Shown here: positions 38,364 to 46,763 of the stretch, one piece after another
Layout of the letters: each line of letters starts with the position of its first letter
Position numbering within the stretch: position 1 is the stretch's first letter
DNA from: JAICYJ01 sp038212095
GTDB taxonomy: Bacteria; Actinomycetota; Thermoleophilia; Gaiellales; JAICJC01
Direction of reading: 5' to 3'
Length of the DNA: 64,000 nt
NCBI GenBank assembly: GCA_038212095.1
Contig: JBBQUW010000004.1
Span: 83,069-147,068 of the forward strand
Position numbers and translations under genes: made by a program
The notes under the pieces: generated by a model
Told to the model about the DNA's origin: nothing
The model's input: only the letters and a program-made list of their open reading frames with translations
Databases searched by the model: none

Positions 38364-39635
38364 TTAGGCCACAGCGAGCGGCGCCACGGCCGGTCGGCCG
38401 CCGATCGCGCCGTCGTCGCGCAGGCGGTCGATCTGCTCCGGCGAGTATCCGAGCTGCGCCAGCACCTCGTCGGTGCGCGCCCCCAGCTCGAGCCCGGCGT
38501 GGCGGATCCGCCCGGGCGTTCGCGACATGCGCGGATGCACGTCCAGCTGCAGGATCGGTTCGCAGCCGGCCGGGCTCTCGACCTCGACGAAGCTGGCTCG
38601 CTCGCGGACGTGCGGATCGTTGACCAGCGCCTCGGCGTCGTAGACCGGCCCCACCGCCGCTCCCGCCGCGGCGAACGTCTCGATCGCCTCAGCGACGCTG
38701 TGCGCGCCCGTCCAGTCGGTGATGATCTCGTCCAGTAGCTCGACGTTCTCGATCCGTGCTCGCCCGGTGGTGAAGCGTGGATCCTGGCGCAGGTCGCTGC
38801 GGCCGATGGCGTCGAACACGCGCAGGGCGACCTGGTTGGCCGATCCCGAAAGCACGATGTGCCCGTCCGCGCACTGGTAGATGTTGCGAGGCGCCGAGAA
38901 GCACAGCCGTGAGCCGATCCGGCCGTCCGATTGGCCGGTGCGATGGTAGATGGCCGGCCCGGGGCCGACCATGTCGACCAGCGACTCGAGCAGCGTGATG
39001 TCGATCACCTGGCCGTGGCCGGTGATGTCGCGGTGGCGCAGCGCGGCCAGAACTGCGAACGCGCCGCGCATGCCGGTGACCTCGTCTGCCAGAGCGATCG
39101 GCGGCAGCGTGGGCGGCCCCTCTGGCTGGCCGGTGGTGTGGGCCAGCGTCGACATCGCCTCGGCCATGGTGCCGAATCCTGCCCGGTTCGCGTACGGACC
39201 GCTCTGGCCGTAGCCGGTCACCCGCAGCACGACGAGGCCGGGGTTCTCGACCAGCAGCACCGTCTCGGGGTCGAGCCCCAGCCGCTCGAGCGTGCCGGGG
39301 CGGAAGTTCTCCACCAGGACGTCTGCCTCCCGCACCAGTCGCAGCACCACCTCGCGGCCCCCCGGCGCCTTCAGGTCGAGCTCGATCGGCCGCTTATTGC
39401 GGCCCACCTGGCGCCAGTAGAAGCTGTCCTCACCATCCGTCTCGCCCAGGTGCCGGGCGCCGTCTCCACCGTCGGGCCGCTCGATCTTGATCACGTCGGC
39501 ACCGAAATCGGCCAGATGCCGGCAGGCTGCCGGCCCGGCGAAAATGGTCGCCAGGTCGAGTACCACCAAACCGGCCAGAGGGCCGTCGCTGTGAGCGGAC
39601 ACGAAGATCCTTCCGTCGGAGTCGCGGTCATGCAT
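38364..39635 (-). CDS. CaiB/BaiF-type class III CoA transferase
   Basis: The 423-residue cytosolic enzyme exchanges CoA between organic acids. It opens with LAGLVVLDLATIFAGPAACRHLADFGADVIKIE. It has RNKRPIELDLKAPGGRE and VENFRPGTLERLGL, and the catalytic Asp184 in ALADEVTGMRGAFAVLAAL. The C-terminal wrap-around domain is complete. Family members act on carnitine, formate/oxalate, bile acids or racemise 2-methylacyl-CoA; no neighbour fixes the substrate. It is the last gene in the direction of the MFS gene, 116 bases downstream. Confidence 0.93.
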   Translation of the reverse strand: MHDRDSDGRIFVSAHSDGPLAGLVVLDLATIFAGPAACRHLADFGADVIKIERPDGGDGARHLGETDGEDSFYWRQVGRNKRPIELDLKAPGGREVVLRLVREADVLVENFRPGTLERLGLDPETVLLVENPGLVVLRVTGYGQSGPYANRAGFGTMAEAMSTLAHTTGQPEGPPTLPPIALADEVTGMRGAFAVLAALRHRDITGHGQVIDITLLESLVDMVGPGPAIYHRTGQSDGRIGSRLCFSAPRNIYQCADGHIVLSGSANQVALRVFDAIGRSDLRQDPRFTTGRARIENVELLDEIITDWTGAHSVAEAIETFAAAGAAVGPVYDAEALVNDPHVRERASFVEVESPAGCEPILQLDVHPRMSRTPGRIRHAGLELGARTDEVLAQLGYSPEQIDRLRDDGAIGGRPAVAPLAVA

Positions 39636-39751
39636 CTTCGGTCACAGCGGCGCGGTTTTCCATGAAGATCATGCCGCAACCATGCAGCGAACGGTTAACT
39701 ATCGTCGGTAGCCATCTTGCCGGGCGAGCGGCCGGCCGGCGCCTGTGGGCG

Positions 39752-41077
39752 TCAGGCCGCTTCGGAGGTGGAGCGGCGCCGCGGTGGTGCCGGCTCGGGC
39801 AGCCGCTCGGGCAGCTCGTGCGGCCTTTCCACGGCCAGCATGCCCGGCAACAGCAGCGCGGACAGCGTCACCAGCGCCCCCGCGCTGCCGGCAGCGATCA
39901 GCGTCATCTGTGCGCCGATCGCAGCGGCGACCGGCCCCGTGAGCGCGAACGAGAGCGGCAGCAGCCCGATCGAGATCAACCAGTCGAGGCTGGAAACCCG
40001 CCCCAGCAGGGCTGTCGGCACCTCGCGCTGCTTCAGGGTTACCCACACGATCGTGCCCACCGTCTCCAGCGTGTTGAAGGCGAAGCTCGCCATCATGAGC
40101 TGCCAGGGCGCGCGCGCCAGTCCGTAACCGGCCACGGCCACAGTGGCCAGCGTCCAGCTTGCGTAGATCACGGTCACGCTGCGTCGCGGCTGGCCGATCT
40201 GGCTGACTGCGATCGCAGCTCCCACCGATCCCAGGCCGCCGACGGCGAACACCAGGCCAAGGTCGGCCGCGCTGCCGTGGAGGGAGTTCTTGACCACGTA
40301 GGGCAGCAGCACCTCGACCGGCCCCAGGAACAGCAGGTAGGCGATCGCGGCCGAGAGCAGCGTGCCCCACAGCCAGACGTTGCTGCGCACGAACGCCCAG
40401 CCTTGCCGGATGTCCGTCAGCATCGAGTCGCCACCCGCGCCGGCCGGCGCGTGGACGCGCATCGAGAGCACCACCGACGCGGAGACGGCGAACGAGACCG
40501 CGTCGAGGGCGAACGCGGTACCGACGCCGAGGCCGGCGATCATCCAGCCTCCCAGCGCCGGACCGGCCAGCCGGAATGCGATCGGCCGCACGAGTTGGTC
40601 GAGCGAGTTGGCCTGGGCCAGCTGGTCTGCCGGCAGCAGGTCGGGAACGATCGCGTCGAACGCCGGGCCAAAGAACGCCGTGCCGGCGCCGTACAGCGCC
40701 ACCAGCACGAACATGTGCCACAGCTGCAGCGCGCCGGCGATCGAGAGCGTGGCCATGCCGCCCACCGCCAGGCCGCGCACGACGTCGGCGGCAATCAGCA
40801 CCCGTCGCCGATCGAACCGATCGCTGACCACGCCGCCGCCGAGCAGCAGCACCAGCGTCGGGATCGTCATCGCGATGCCGACCATCGAGAGCGCCGCGGG
40901 CGCGTTCGAGATCGAGTACACCTGCCAGGCCATCGCAACCAGGAAGACGCCGTCGCCGATCAGCGATGCCGTCTGGCCCGTCCACAACAGGGCGAAGTCG
41001 CGATGCCGGAGCGGCGCCAGCAGGTTCACACGGCTGAAACCGCCCGGCCGGTCGTGCCCGTCATAGCTATGCTGCAT
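39752..41077 (-). CDS. MFS exporter (MFS_3/EntS-like, 12 TM)
   Basis: The 441-residue inner-membrane protein has about 12 hydrophobic segments. RHRDFALLWTGQTASLIGDGVF near the N-terminus and GGGVVSDRFDRRRVLIAADVVRG (motif A loop) are typical of EntS-like exporters of siderophores and other small natural products. Its ATG lies inside the end of the GGDEF-EAL gene (11-base overlap), which in turn overlaps the alpha-oxoamine synthase gene. It may export the product of that synthase; that is inference. Confidence 0.88.
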   Translation of the reverse strand: MQHSYDGHDRPGGFSRVNLLAPLRHRDFALLWTGQTASLIGDGVFLVAMAWQVYSISNAPAALSMVGIAMTIPTLVLLLGGGVVSDRFDRRRVLIAADVVRGLAVGGMATLSIAGALQLWHMFVLVALYGAGTAFFGPAFDAIVPDLLPADQLAQANSLDQLVRPIAFRLAGPALGGWMIAGLGVGTAFALDAVSFAVSASVVLSMRVHAPAGAGGDSMLTDIRQGWAFVRSNVWLWGTLLSAAIAYLLFLGPVEVLLPYVVKNSLHGSAADLGLVFAVGGLGSVGAAIAVSQIGQPRRSVTVIYASWTLATVAVAGYGLARAPWQLMMASFAFNTLETVGTIVWVTLKQREVPTALLGRVSSLDWLISIGLLPLSFALTGPVAAAIGAQMTLIAAGSAGALVTLSALLLPGMLAVERPHELPERLPEPAPPRRRSTSEAA

Positions 41078-44000
41078 CGCTTCGCGGCTCGAGCTCAGGG
41101 GCGAGTCGAAGCACCGAGGTGCCGCTCTGTGCGTCCCTCAGGTAGCGCGTCACCGACTCGACGCTCATCGGTCGGGCGAACAGGAAGCCCTGACCCAGCT
41201 CGCAGCCCAGGTCGCGAAGCGACGACATCTGCGATGTCAGCTCGATGCCCTCGGCCACAACCTGCAGTTTGAGCGTCTCGCCCAGCGCGACAACGGCGGC
41301 CGCCAGCCCGGCATCCGCCTCGCTCGTCGACTCCAGGAACGAGCGGTCCATCTTGAGGATATCGACCGGGAACCGGCCCAGGTTGCTGAGCGACGAGTAG
41401 CCGGTCCCGAAGTCGTCCATCGCCAGCCGCACACCCAACGCCTTCATCTCCTCCAGCCGCAGGATCGCGAGGTCGGCGTCGGCCATCATCAGGCTCTCGG
41501 TGATCTCGAGCACCAGCGTGGCCGGGTTGACTCCGCTGTCGCGGATCGCGCGGCGTACGTCGCCGACGATGTCGCCCTGGTTCAGCTGGCGGGGCGAGAG
41601 GTTGACCGCCATCGTCAGCGGAGTGGCGGAGGGGAACTGGCGCTGCAGCTCGACCGCCTGCTGGAGAGCCTCCCTCAGCACCCACTGCCCGATCGGGATG
41701 ATCAGCCCCATGTCCTCGGCGGCCGGGATGAACTGGGCGGGCGGGATCACCCCGCGCGTGGGGTGGCGCCAGCGCAGCAGCGCCTCGACGCCGGACACGA
41801 CCATATCGCCCAGCCGCACCACCGGCTGGTACTCCAGCTCGAACTGGTCAGCGTCGATCGCCCGCTGCAGGTCGGCGCGCAGCTCCAGTCGCTCCAGCGC
41901 CTCGGCGTGCATCGAATCCTCGAACACGCGGTAGCCGCCCTTGCCATCTCGCTTGGCGATGTACATCGCGACGTCTGCGTTTCGCAGCAGCTCCGCCGGC
42001 GTGGTGTCTGCGCCCTCGCGCACGATCGCGATGCCGATGCTGGTGCGAACGAACACCTCCGTCTCGTCCAGCTGGATCGGCTGCGCGAACGCTTCCAGGA
42101 TCCGATCGGCCACCTCGGTCGCCTCGTCGTCGTCGCTGATCCGCTCCAGCAGCACAGCGAACTCGTCGCCTCCGAAGCGGGCGGCCGTGTCGGCAGGGCG
42201 AACGGTGGCGGCCAGCCGGCGGGCGACCTCTATCAGCACGCGGTCGCCGGCACCGTGGCCGAGGCTGTCGTTGATCGTCTTGAAATCGTCCAGGTCGCCG
42301 AACACGACCGCCAGCCCGTTGCCCTCGGATTCGACCCTGGCCAGCGCATGCTCGACGCGGTCGGCGAACAACGCCCGGTTGGCGAGCTTGGTCAGCGAGT
42401 CGTGGAACGCCTGATGGGCGAGCTGCTCCTCGAACGCCTTGCGCTCGCTGACGTCGCGGCTGTTGAGGACGATGCCGCGCACGTGCTCGTCGTCCAGCAG
42501 GTTGGTGTGAAGCACCTCGAATTGCAGCCAGCGACCGTCGCGGTGCTGCAGCCGGCATTCGATCGCCTCCGGGCCCGCGTCCGAGGTGCGCACGCCCCCG
42601 CTGAGCACCGCAAGCATCATCGCCCGGTCGTCACCGAACACCAGGTCGTCGAACCGCGTTCCCAGCACGTGCTCGGTGGAGTAGCCCAGCACCCGCTCGA
42701 TCGACGGGCTCTGGTAGAGCACGGTGCCGTCGGCCGCAACGACGGTGATCAGGTCGCTGGAACGGGCCACCAACGAGCTGAAATGGGCCTCGCTCTCACG
42801 GCGGTGGATGTCCTCGGTCAGCGAGGTACTCTCGAGTGCCAGAGAGACGCTGGTCGCGAGCGCCTGGAGGGCGTCCAGCTGGCTCGATGACATGCGCGAC
42901 GCGCCGGCCGCGACCAGCACGCCGCGGGGATCGTCACGCACCTCCAGCGAGAGCGTGTGCACGAACCTCGTCGTCTCGGGCAGGGTCAGCTCGGCCATCG
43001 CATCGGCCGGCATTGATGGCCCGTTGGGCTGGGCCGAGGCCACCAGCAGACGCTGGGTGGTGCTCGGCGAGAGCGACCGCTGCGCCGAACGGCCGTGCTC
43101 GTCGATCAGTTGGAGCCGCTCGTCGACCAGCAGGCAGAGGCGGACGGAGAAGCCGGGCCCTGCCAGCGCCCCGGTTGCCGAGAGCGCGGCGGCGCCGATC
43201 TGGTCACGGGCGGTGGCCGCGACCAGCGCCACGCCGGCACCGCGCAGTGCCCGTTCCCGCTCCACCGATCGCTCTTGCTGGCGCACCAGCACGGCCATCC
43301 GTGCCACCACCAACAGAAACAGGCTGATCGAGGATGCGATCATGACCCGCATGTCGATGCCGGCGGCGCCGCCGATCGTGACCTGTGTGGCGGGCGCGAT
43401 CAGGGAGGCGATCGTCAGCACCACCAGACGTGACCGCGACAGCTTCACCTCGCGCTCCGGCGCGGGCTCCTCGAGCGAGGCCATCGAAGGGTGCATCGCC
43501 GCCGCGCCCCAGCACAGGTAGTAGCTGATCCAGCCCGCGTCCAGCCACCACTGGCCGGTGTAGGTACCGCGCAGCGTGTAGAGGCTGTAGATGAAGTCCG
43601 TCGCCAGCAGCGAGGCGACGCCGGCCGCCAGCAGGTAGAAGCTGGTGGCCCGGCGGCCGGCGTCCACCGCCAGCCGCAGCGCGCCGGCCAGCAGCAGGAT
43701 GTCCATCGTCGGATAGGCAATCGAGACCAGCTTCGCCAGCAAGCCCTGCGAGTTGTCGTGGACATAGGGCGAGATCAGCACCGCCCACGAGATCACGCCC
43801 AGGCCGATGGTCAAAATCAACGAGTCGATCAGCGTCGCGCGCTCGCGGCTGGGGTTTCGGCGCCGTGCCAGCAGCAGCAGACCCCCGAACAGGGCCGGGT
43901 AGAGCGCCAGGTAGATCCCGTCGCCGAGCGAGGGGAACGGCACCTCGTGGTGGGTCAGGGAGGGGTAGCTGTAGGTGTAGACGTCGCCGCAGGCAAACAG

Positions 44001-44222
44001 GAACTGCCCCAGCGCCATCAGCTGCCAGGCGCGCCGCGCCCCCGGCCGATGCATGCGCGTGCCGCTCACGATCGCCACGGCGGACGACATGCTGAGCACG
44101 GGCATCATCCAGCCGTTGCCCTTGAACGGGGGCACCAGCATGTACAGCAGCGTCACGGTCAGCCCGAACGCGAGGTAGGCCCGCCACACGCCCGCCCGCC
44201 GCGCCACCGCTGTCACCGTCAC
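41067..44222 (-). CDS. membrane GGDEF-EAL protein with GAF-like and PAS domains
   Basis: The 1051-residue inner-membrane protein has about nine hydrophobic segments in residues 10-325 (a sensory membrane domain). A GAF-like region to about 480 and a PAS domain at about 490-610 (DLITVVAADGTVLYQSPSIERVLGY) follow. The GGDEF domain reads GGDEF at about 683, with RPAD exactly five residues before it as inhibition site. The EAL domain reads EALLRWRHP at about 811, with DDFGTGYSS and EGIE. All catalytic signatures for making and degrading c-di-GMP are kept. GTG 44222 overlaps the oxoamine-synthase stop by 4 bases, so an external cue may be tied to that enzyme. Confidence 0.93.
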   Translation of the reverse strand: MTVTAVARRAGVWRAYLAFGLTVTLLYMLVPPFKGNGWMMPVLSMSSAVAIVSGTRMHRPGARRAWQLMALGQFLFACGDVYTYSYPSLTHHEVPFPSLGDGIYLALYPALFGGLLLLARRRNPSRERATLIDSLILTIGLGVISWAVLISPYVHDNSQGLLAKLVSIAYPTMDILLLAGALRLAVDAGRRATSFYLLAAGVASLLATDFIYSLYTLRGTYTGQWWLDAGWISYYLCWGAAAMHPSMASLEEPAPEREVKLSRSRLVVLTIASLIAPATQVTIGGAAGIDMRVMIASSISLFLLVVARMAVLVRQQERSVERERALRGAGVALVAATARDQIGAAALSATGALAGPGFSVRLCLLVDERLQLIDEHGRSAQRSLSPSTTQRLLVASAQPNGPSMPADAMAELTLPETTRFVHTLSLEVRDDPRGVLVAAGASRMSSSQLDALQALATSVSLALESTSLTEDIHRRESEAHFSSLVARSSDLITVVAADGTVLYQSPSIERVLGYSTEHVLGTRFDDLVFGDDRAMMLAVLSGGVRTSDAGPEAIECRLQHRDGRWLQFEVLHTNLLDDEHVRGIVLNSRDVSERKAFEEQLAHQAFHDSLTKLANRALFADRVEHALARVESEGNGLAVVFGDLDDFKTINDSLGHGAGDRVLIEVARRLAATVRPADTAARFGGDEFAVLLERISDDDEATEVADRILEAFAQPIQLDETEVFVRTSIGIAIVREGADTTPAELLRNADVAMYIAKRDGKGGYRVFEDSMHAEALERLELRADLQRAIDADQFELEYQPVVRLGDMVVSGVEALLRWRHPTRGVIPPAQFIPAAEDMGLIIPIGQWVLREALQQAVELQRQFPSATPLTMAVNLSPRQLNQGDIVGDVRRAIRDSGVNPATLVLEITESLMMADADLAILRLEEMKALGVRLAMDDFGTGYSSLSNLGRFPVDILKMDRSFLESTSEADAGLAAAVVALGETLKLQVVAEGIELTSQMSSLRDLGCELGQGFLFARPMSVESVTRYLRDAQSGTSVLRLAPELEPRSDAA

Positions 44223-45448
44223 GCTGCCCGTTGTACGGCCGCCGAGCGCGACTGGAGCAGGCCGCGGTCAGCGAGGTCGGTCAGCGCGATGATCAGGCGG
44301 TCGATCTCGGTGTCGCTGTTGGCGGCTGTGATCTGCACCCGCACGCCGACCTCGTCGCGGGGCACCAGTGGATAGACCGCCAGCGTGACGTAGATGCCGC
44401 GGTCGAAGAGCATCCTGCCGACCTCGGCGATCTGCTCGTGGCGCGCGATCGGGATCTCGATCACAGGGAATCCCGAGCGGTTGGGCGTCGATGCGTCCAG
44501 GTGGCGCAGGCACTCCAGCACGCGCGCGGTCTTGGCGCAGATGTCGGCGCGCAGCAGGTCGCCTCGCGCCTCGTTGACCTCGAGCCCAGTCAGCACGGTG
44601 GCCAGCGATGCGATCGGGGAAGGGCCCGAGTAGAGGTAGGGCGGCGCCGCCACCTTGAGCATATTTTTGATCTCGCTCGGACAGGCGATGAATGCCAGCA
44701 GCGAGGAGTAGGCCTTCGAGAATCCTCCCACCAGCACGATGCCCTCGTAGCTCTCGCCGACGTGCCGGATCAGGCTGTTGCCTCGCCGGCCGTAGCTGCA
44801 CAGCTCGTCCTGGCTCCGCTCGCCGATCACGCCGAATCCGTGTGCGTCGTCGACGTACAGCAGCGCCTCGTACTCGCGGGCGACGCGGGCGAACGCGTGG
44901 AGATCGGGAGCGTTGCCGGTCATGCTGTTGACGCCATCCATGCAGATCAGGCGCGGATGGCTGGTGCTGGCTCGCAGCAGCCGTTCCAGATCGCCGGCGT
45001 CGTCGAACCGGAAGCGCTGGATGGTGGCGCCGTGCGCGCGTGCCACCTGGCAACCGTCGTAGATCGTCTTGTGGGCGCGGCTGTCGAGGAAGATCGTGCC
45101 CTCGCCGGCCAGCACCGGGATCACAGAGGTGTGGATGTGCGTGATGGTGGGCAGCACCAGCGAGTCCTCGCAGCCCAGCAGCTCGGTCAGCCGCTGCTCG
45201 ATCTGCTCGTTGAGCACCGGCGAACCCAGCAGCCGCGACCAGCTGGGGTGGGTGCCCCAGGCGTCGAGGTAGGCGGGCACGGACTCGATGATCTCGCGAT
45301 CGAGGTCGAAGCCGAGGTAGTTGCAGGAGGCGAAATCGGCCAGCCAGTGGTCGCCGATTCGTATCATCCGGCCGTCGATCTCATCGATCACGGCATCGAG
45401 CATCGGGTGTGTGTCCTTCAGCGCGGCCAGGTCGGCGACGGTGGACAT
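44219..45448 (-). CDS. alpha-oxoamine synthase-like PLP enzyme
   Basis: This PLP enzyme of the 8-amino-7-oxononanoate synthase / serine palmitoyltransferase / CqsA group condenses an amino acid with an acyl-CoA. Visible features are FASCNYLGFD near the N-terminus, VDDAHGFGVIGE (Asp200, His203) and the Schiff-base Lys245 in GGFSKAYSS. No biotin genes are nearby. The next genes encode a membrane GGDEF-EAL protein and an exporter with overlapping ends, which recalls signal synthesis as by CqsA. ATG 45448 gives 409 residues. ATG 45523 is possible, but it lies in the loop of a hairpin. Confidence 0.82.
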   Translation of the reverse strand: MSTVADLAALKDTHPMLDAVIDEIDGRMIRIGDHWLADFASCNYLGFDLDREIIESVPAYLDAWGTHPSWSRLLGSPVLNEQIEQRLTELLGCEDSLVLPTITHIHTSVIPVLAGEGTIFLDSRAHKTIYDGCQVARAHGATIQRFRFDDAGDLERLLRASTSHPRLICMDGVNSMTGNAPDLHAFARVAREYEALLYVDDAHGFGVIGERSQDELCSYGRRGNSLIRHVGESYEGIVLVGGFSKAYSSLLAFIACPSEIKNMLKVAAPPYLYSGPSPIASLATVLTGLEVNEARGDLLRADICAKTARVLECLRHLDASTPNRSGFPVIEIPIARHEQIAEVGRMLFDRGIYVTLAVYPLVPRDEVGVRVQITAANSDTEIDRLIIALTDLADRGLLQSRSAAVQRAA

Positions 45449-45509
45449 CCAACGATCGATCCAGCCTCCGCGGCGAGGCTCGGATCCGGGCACGGGTATA
45501 CGGCGGGGA

Positions 45510-45543
45510 GTGGGCCGATCCATCCCCCAAGGAATCGGCCCAC
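45510..45543. promoter_or_regulatory. inverted repeat in the divergent oxoamine-synthase / oxidoreductase control region
   Basis: GTGGGCCGAT and ATCGGCCCAC form a perfect 10-bp inverted repeat with a 14-base loop. It lies 62 bases before the oxoamine synthase ATG and 43 bases before the divergent oxidoreductase GTG. It could be an operator or a leader hairpin. No regulator gene is adjacent. Confidence 0.4.
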
Positions 45544-45585
45544 GCACCGGAATCCTTGAGCCGTAGTCTCGAGTAGGTTGCGTGC

Positions 45586-46566
45586 GTGGCGCTTCGACTC
45601 GGATTGCTCTCGACCGCCCGCATCAACCACTCGTTGCTGGTGGCGGCCCGCGCCGGTGACGCGGTCACCGTCGTCGCGGTGGCATCACGCGAACCGGCCT
45701 CGGCGGCCGGCTACGCCCGCCGTAACGGCATCGCAACGGCCCATGGCGCGTATCAGGCGCTGCTCGACGATCCCGCGATCGATGCGGTCTACATCTCGCT
45801 GCCAAACTCGCTGCACGTCGAGTGGACGCTGCGTGCGCTGGCGGCGGGAAAGCATGTGCTGTGCGAGAAGCCGCTGGCCTCGAAGGGCGCCGACGCCGAG
45901 CGGGTGGTGTCCGCCGCCGCGGACGCCGGGCTGGTGCTCGCTGAGGCATTCATGTACCGACACCATCCCCAGACCCAAGCCCTGGCCCGGCTGGCGTCGA
46001 GCGGCGAGCTGGGACGTCTGCGGCGGGTGAGGGCGTGGTTCGCCTTTCCCGCCGAGCTGCCCGGCGACGCGGTGGTGCTCGACCGCGACCTGGAGGGGGG
46101 AGCCCTGCGCGACGTCGGCTGCTACTGCGTCAGCGCAGCGCGGCTTCTCGCGGGCGAGCCGCAGTACGCCACGGCCGAGGCGATGATGGGCTCGAGCGGT
46201 GTCGATCTGCGCGTGCGCGGGAGGTTGGAGTTCGCGGCCGGCGTGGTGGCCGAGCTGGAGGCGGCGATCGACCTGCCTGACCGGGTGGGCGTGGAGGTCG
46301 AGGGCGAGTCGGCGACGGCGCTTGTGGCCGACCCGTGGCACTGCCTGCAGCCGGGCATCGAGCTGCGCCCGGGCGCGCCGATCGCGGTCGCCTCAGGCGA
46401 TCCGTACCGGCTGCAGCTGGACGACTTCGCGGCGGCCGTGCACAAGTCGCGCCCGGCGCGTGTCTCGGGGGCGGAGATCGTCGGCCAGGCGCGGGTGCTC
46501 GAGGCGCTGGACGACTCGGTGCGCCGCGGCGGAGCCAGAGTCCGTGTCGCCACAGACAGCGAGTGA
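45586..46566 (+). CDS. Gfo/Idh/MocA family NAD(P)-dependent oxidoreductase
   Basis: The 326-residue protein has an N-terminal Rossmann domain (RLGLLSTARINHSLL; the usual GxGxxG is relaxed to STARIN). The family motif KHVLCEKPLASKG contains the catalytic-region Lys of EKP, and EAFMYRHHPQ follows. The C-terminal substrate domain ends in PARVSGAEIVGQARVLEAL. Members oxidise or reduce sugars and cyclitols; the substrate is unknown. GTG 45586 has TAGGTT six bases upstream and no Shine-Dalgarno, suggesting leaderless translation. It is divergent from the oxoamine synthase and converges with tRNA-Ala. Confidence 0.88.
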   Translation: MALRLGLLSTARINHSLLVAARAGDAVTVVAVASREPASAAGYARRNGIATAHGAYQALLDDPAIDAVYISLPNSLHVEWTLRALAAGKHVLCEKPLASKGADAERVVSAAADAGLVLAEAFMYRHHPQTQALARLASSGELGRLRRVRAWFAFPAELPGDAVVLDRDLEGGALRDVGCYCVSAARLLAGEPQYATAEAMMGSSGVDLRVRGRLEFAAGVVAELEAAIDLPDRVGVEVEGESATALVADPWHCLQPGIELRPGAPIAVASGDPYRLQLDDFAAAVHKSRPARVSGAEIVGQARVLEALDDSVRRGGARVRVATDSE

Positions 46567-46666
46567 GTAGCCCCGGGCGAGGTGCCAGATCACCGTCGAT
46601 CGTGCCACCGCTGCCGCCCTGCTGATCGGTGGCGGACGCCGGCGGCGGAGATCGACGCCGATCGAG

Positions 46667-46739
46667 TGGAGCGGACGCGGATCGAACGCGCGACCTCCTG
46701 GTTGCAAACCAGGTGCTCTCCCAGCTGAGCTACCGCCCC
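46667..46739 (-). tRNA. tRNA-Ala (anticodon UGC)
   Basis: On the minus strand the 73-base gene starts GGGGCGG and ends CCGCTCC plus discriminator A, forming a 7-bp acceptor stem. The third pair is G3-U70, the alanine identity element. The D arm is TAGCTCAGCTGGGAGAGCA. The anticodon stem CCTGG/CCAGG encloses TTTGCAA (anticodon TGC). The T arm contains GTTCGATCC. CCA is not encoded. Confidence 0.97.
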
Positions 46740-46763
46740 GGGCCTGAGAAAGGATAGCGATCC

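Noticed and set aside
39662..41272. 536-aa plus-strand frame over the MFS gene
   Set aside because: Shadow of the exporter. Arg/His/Gln-rich composition and no motif.
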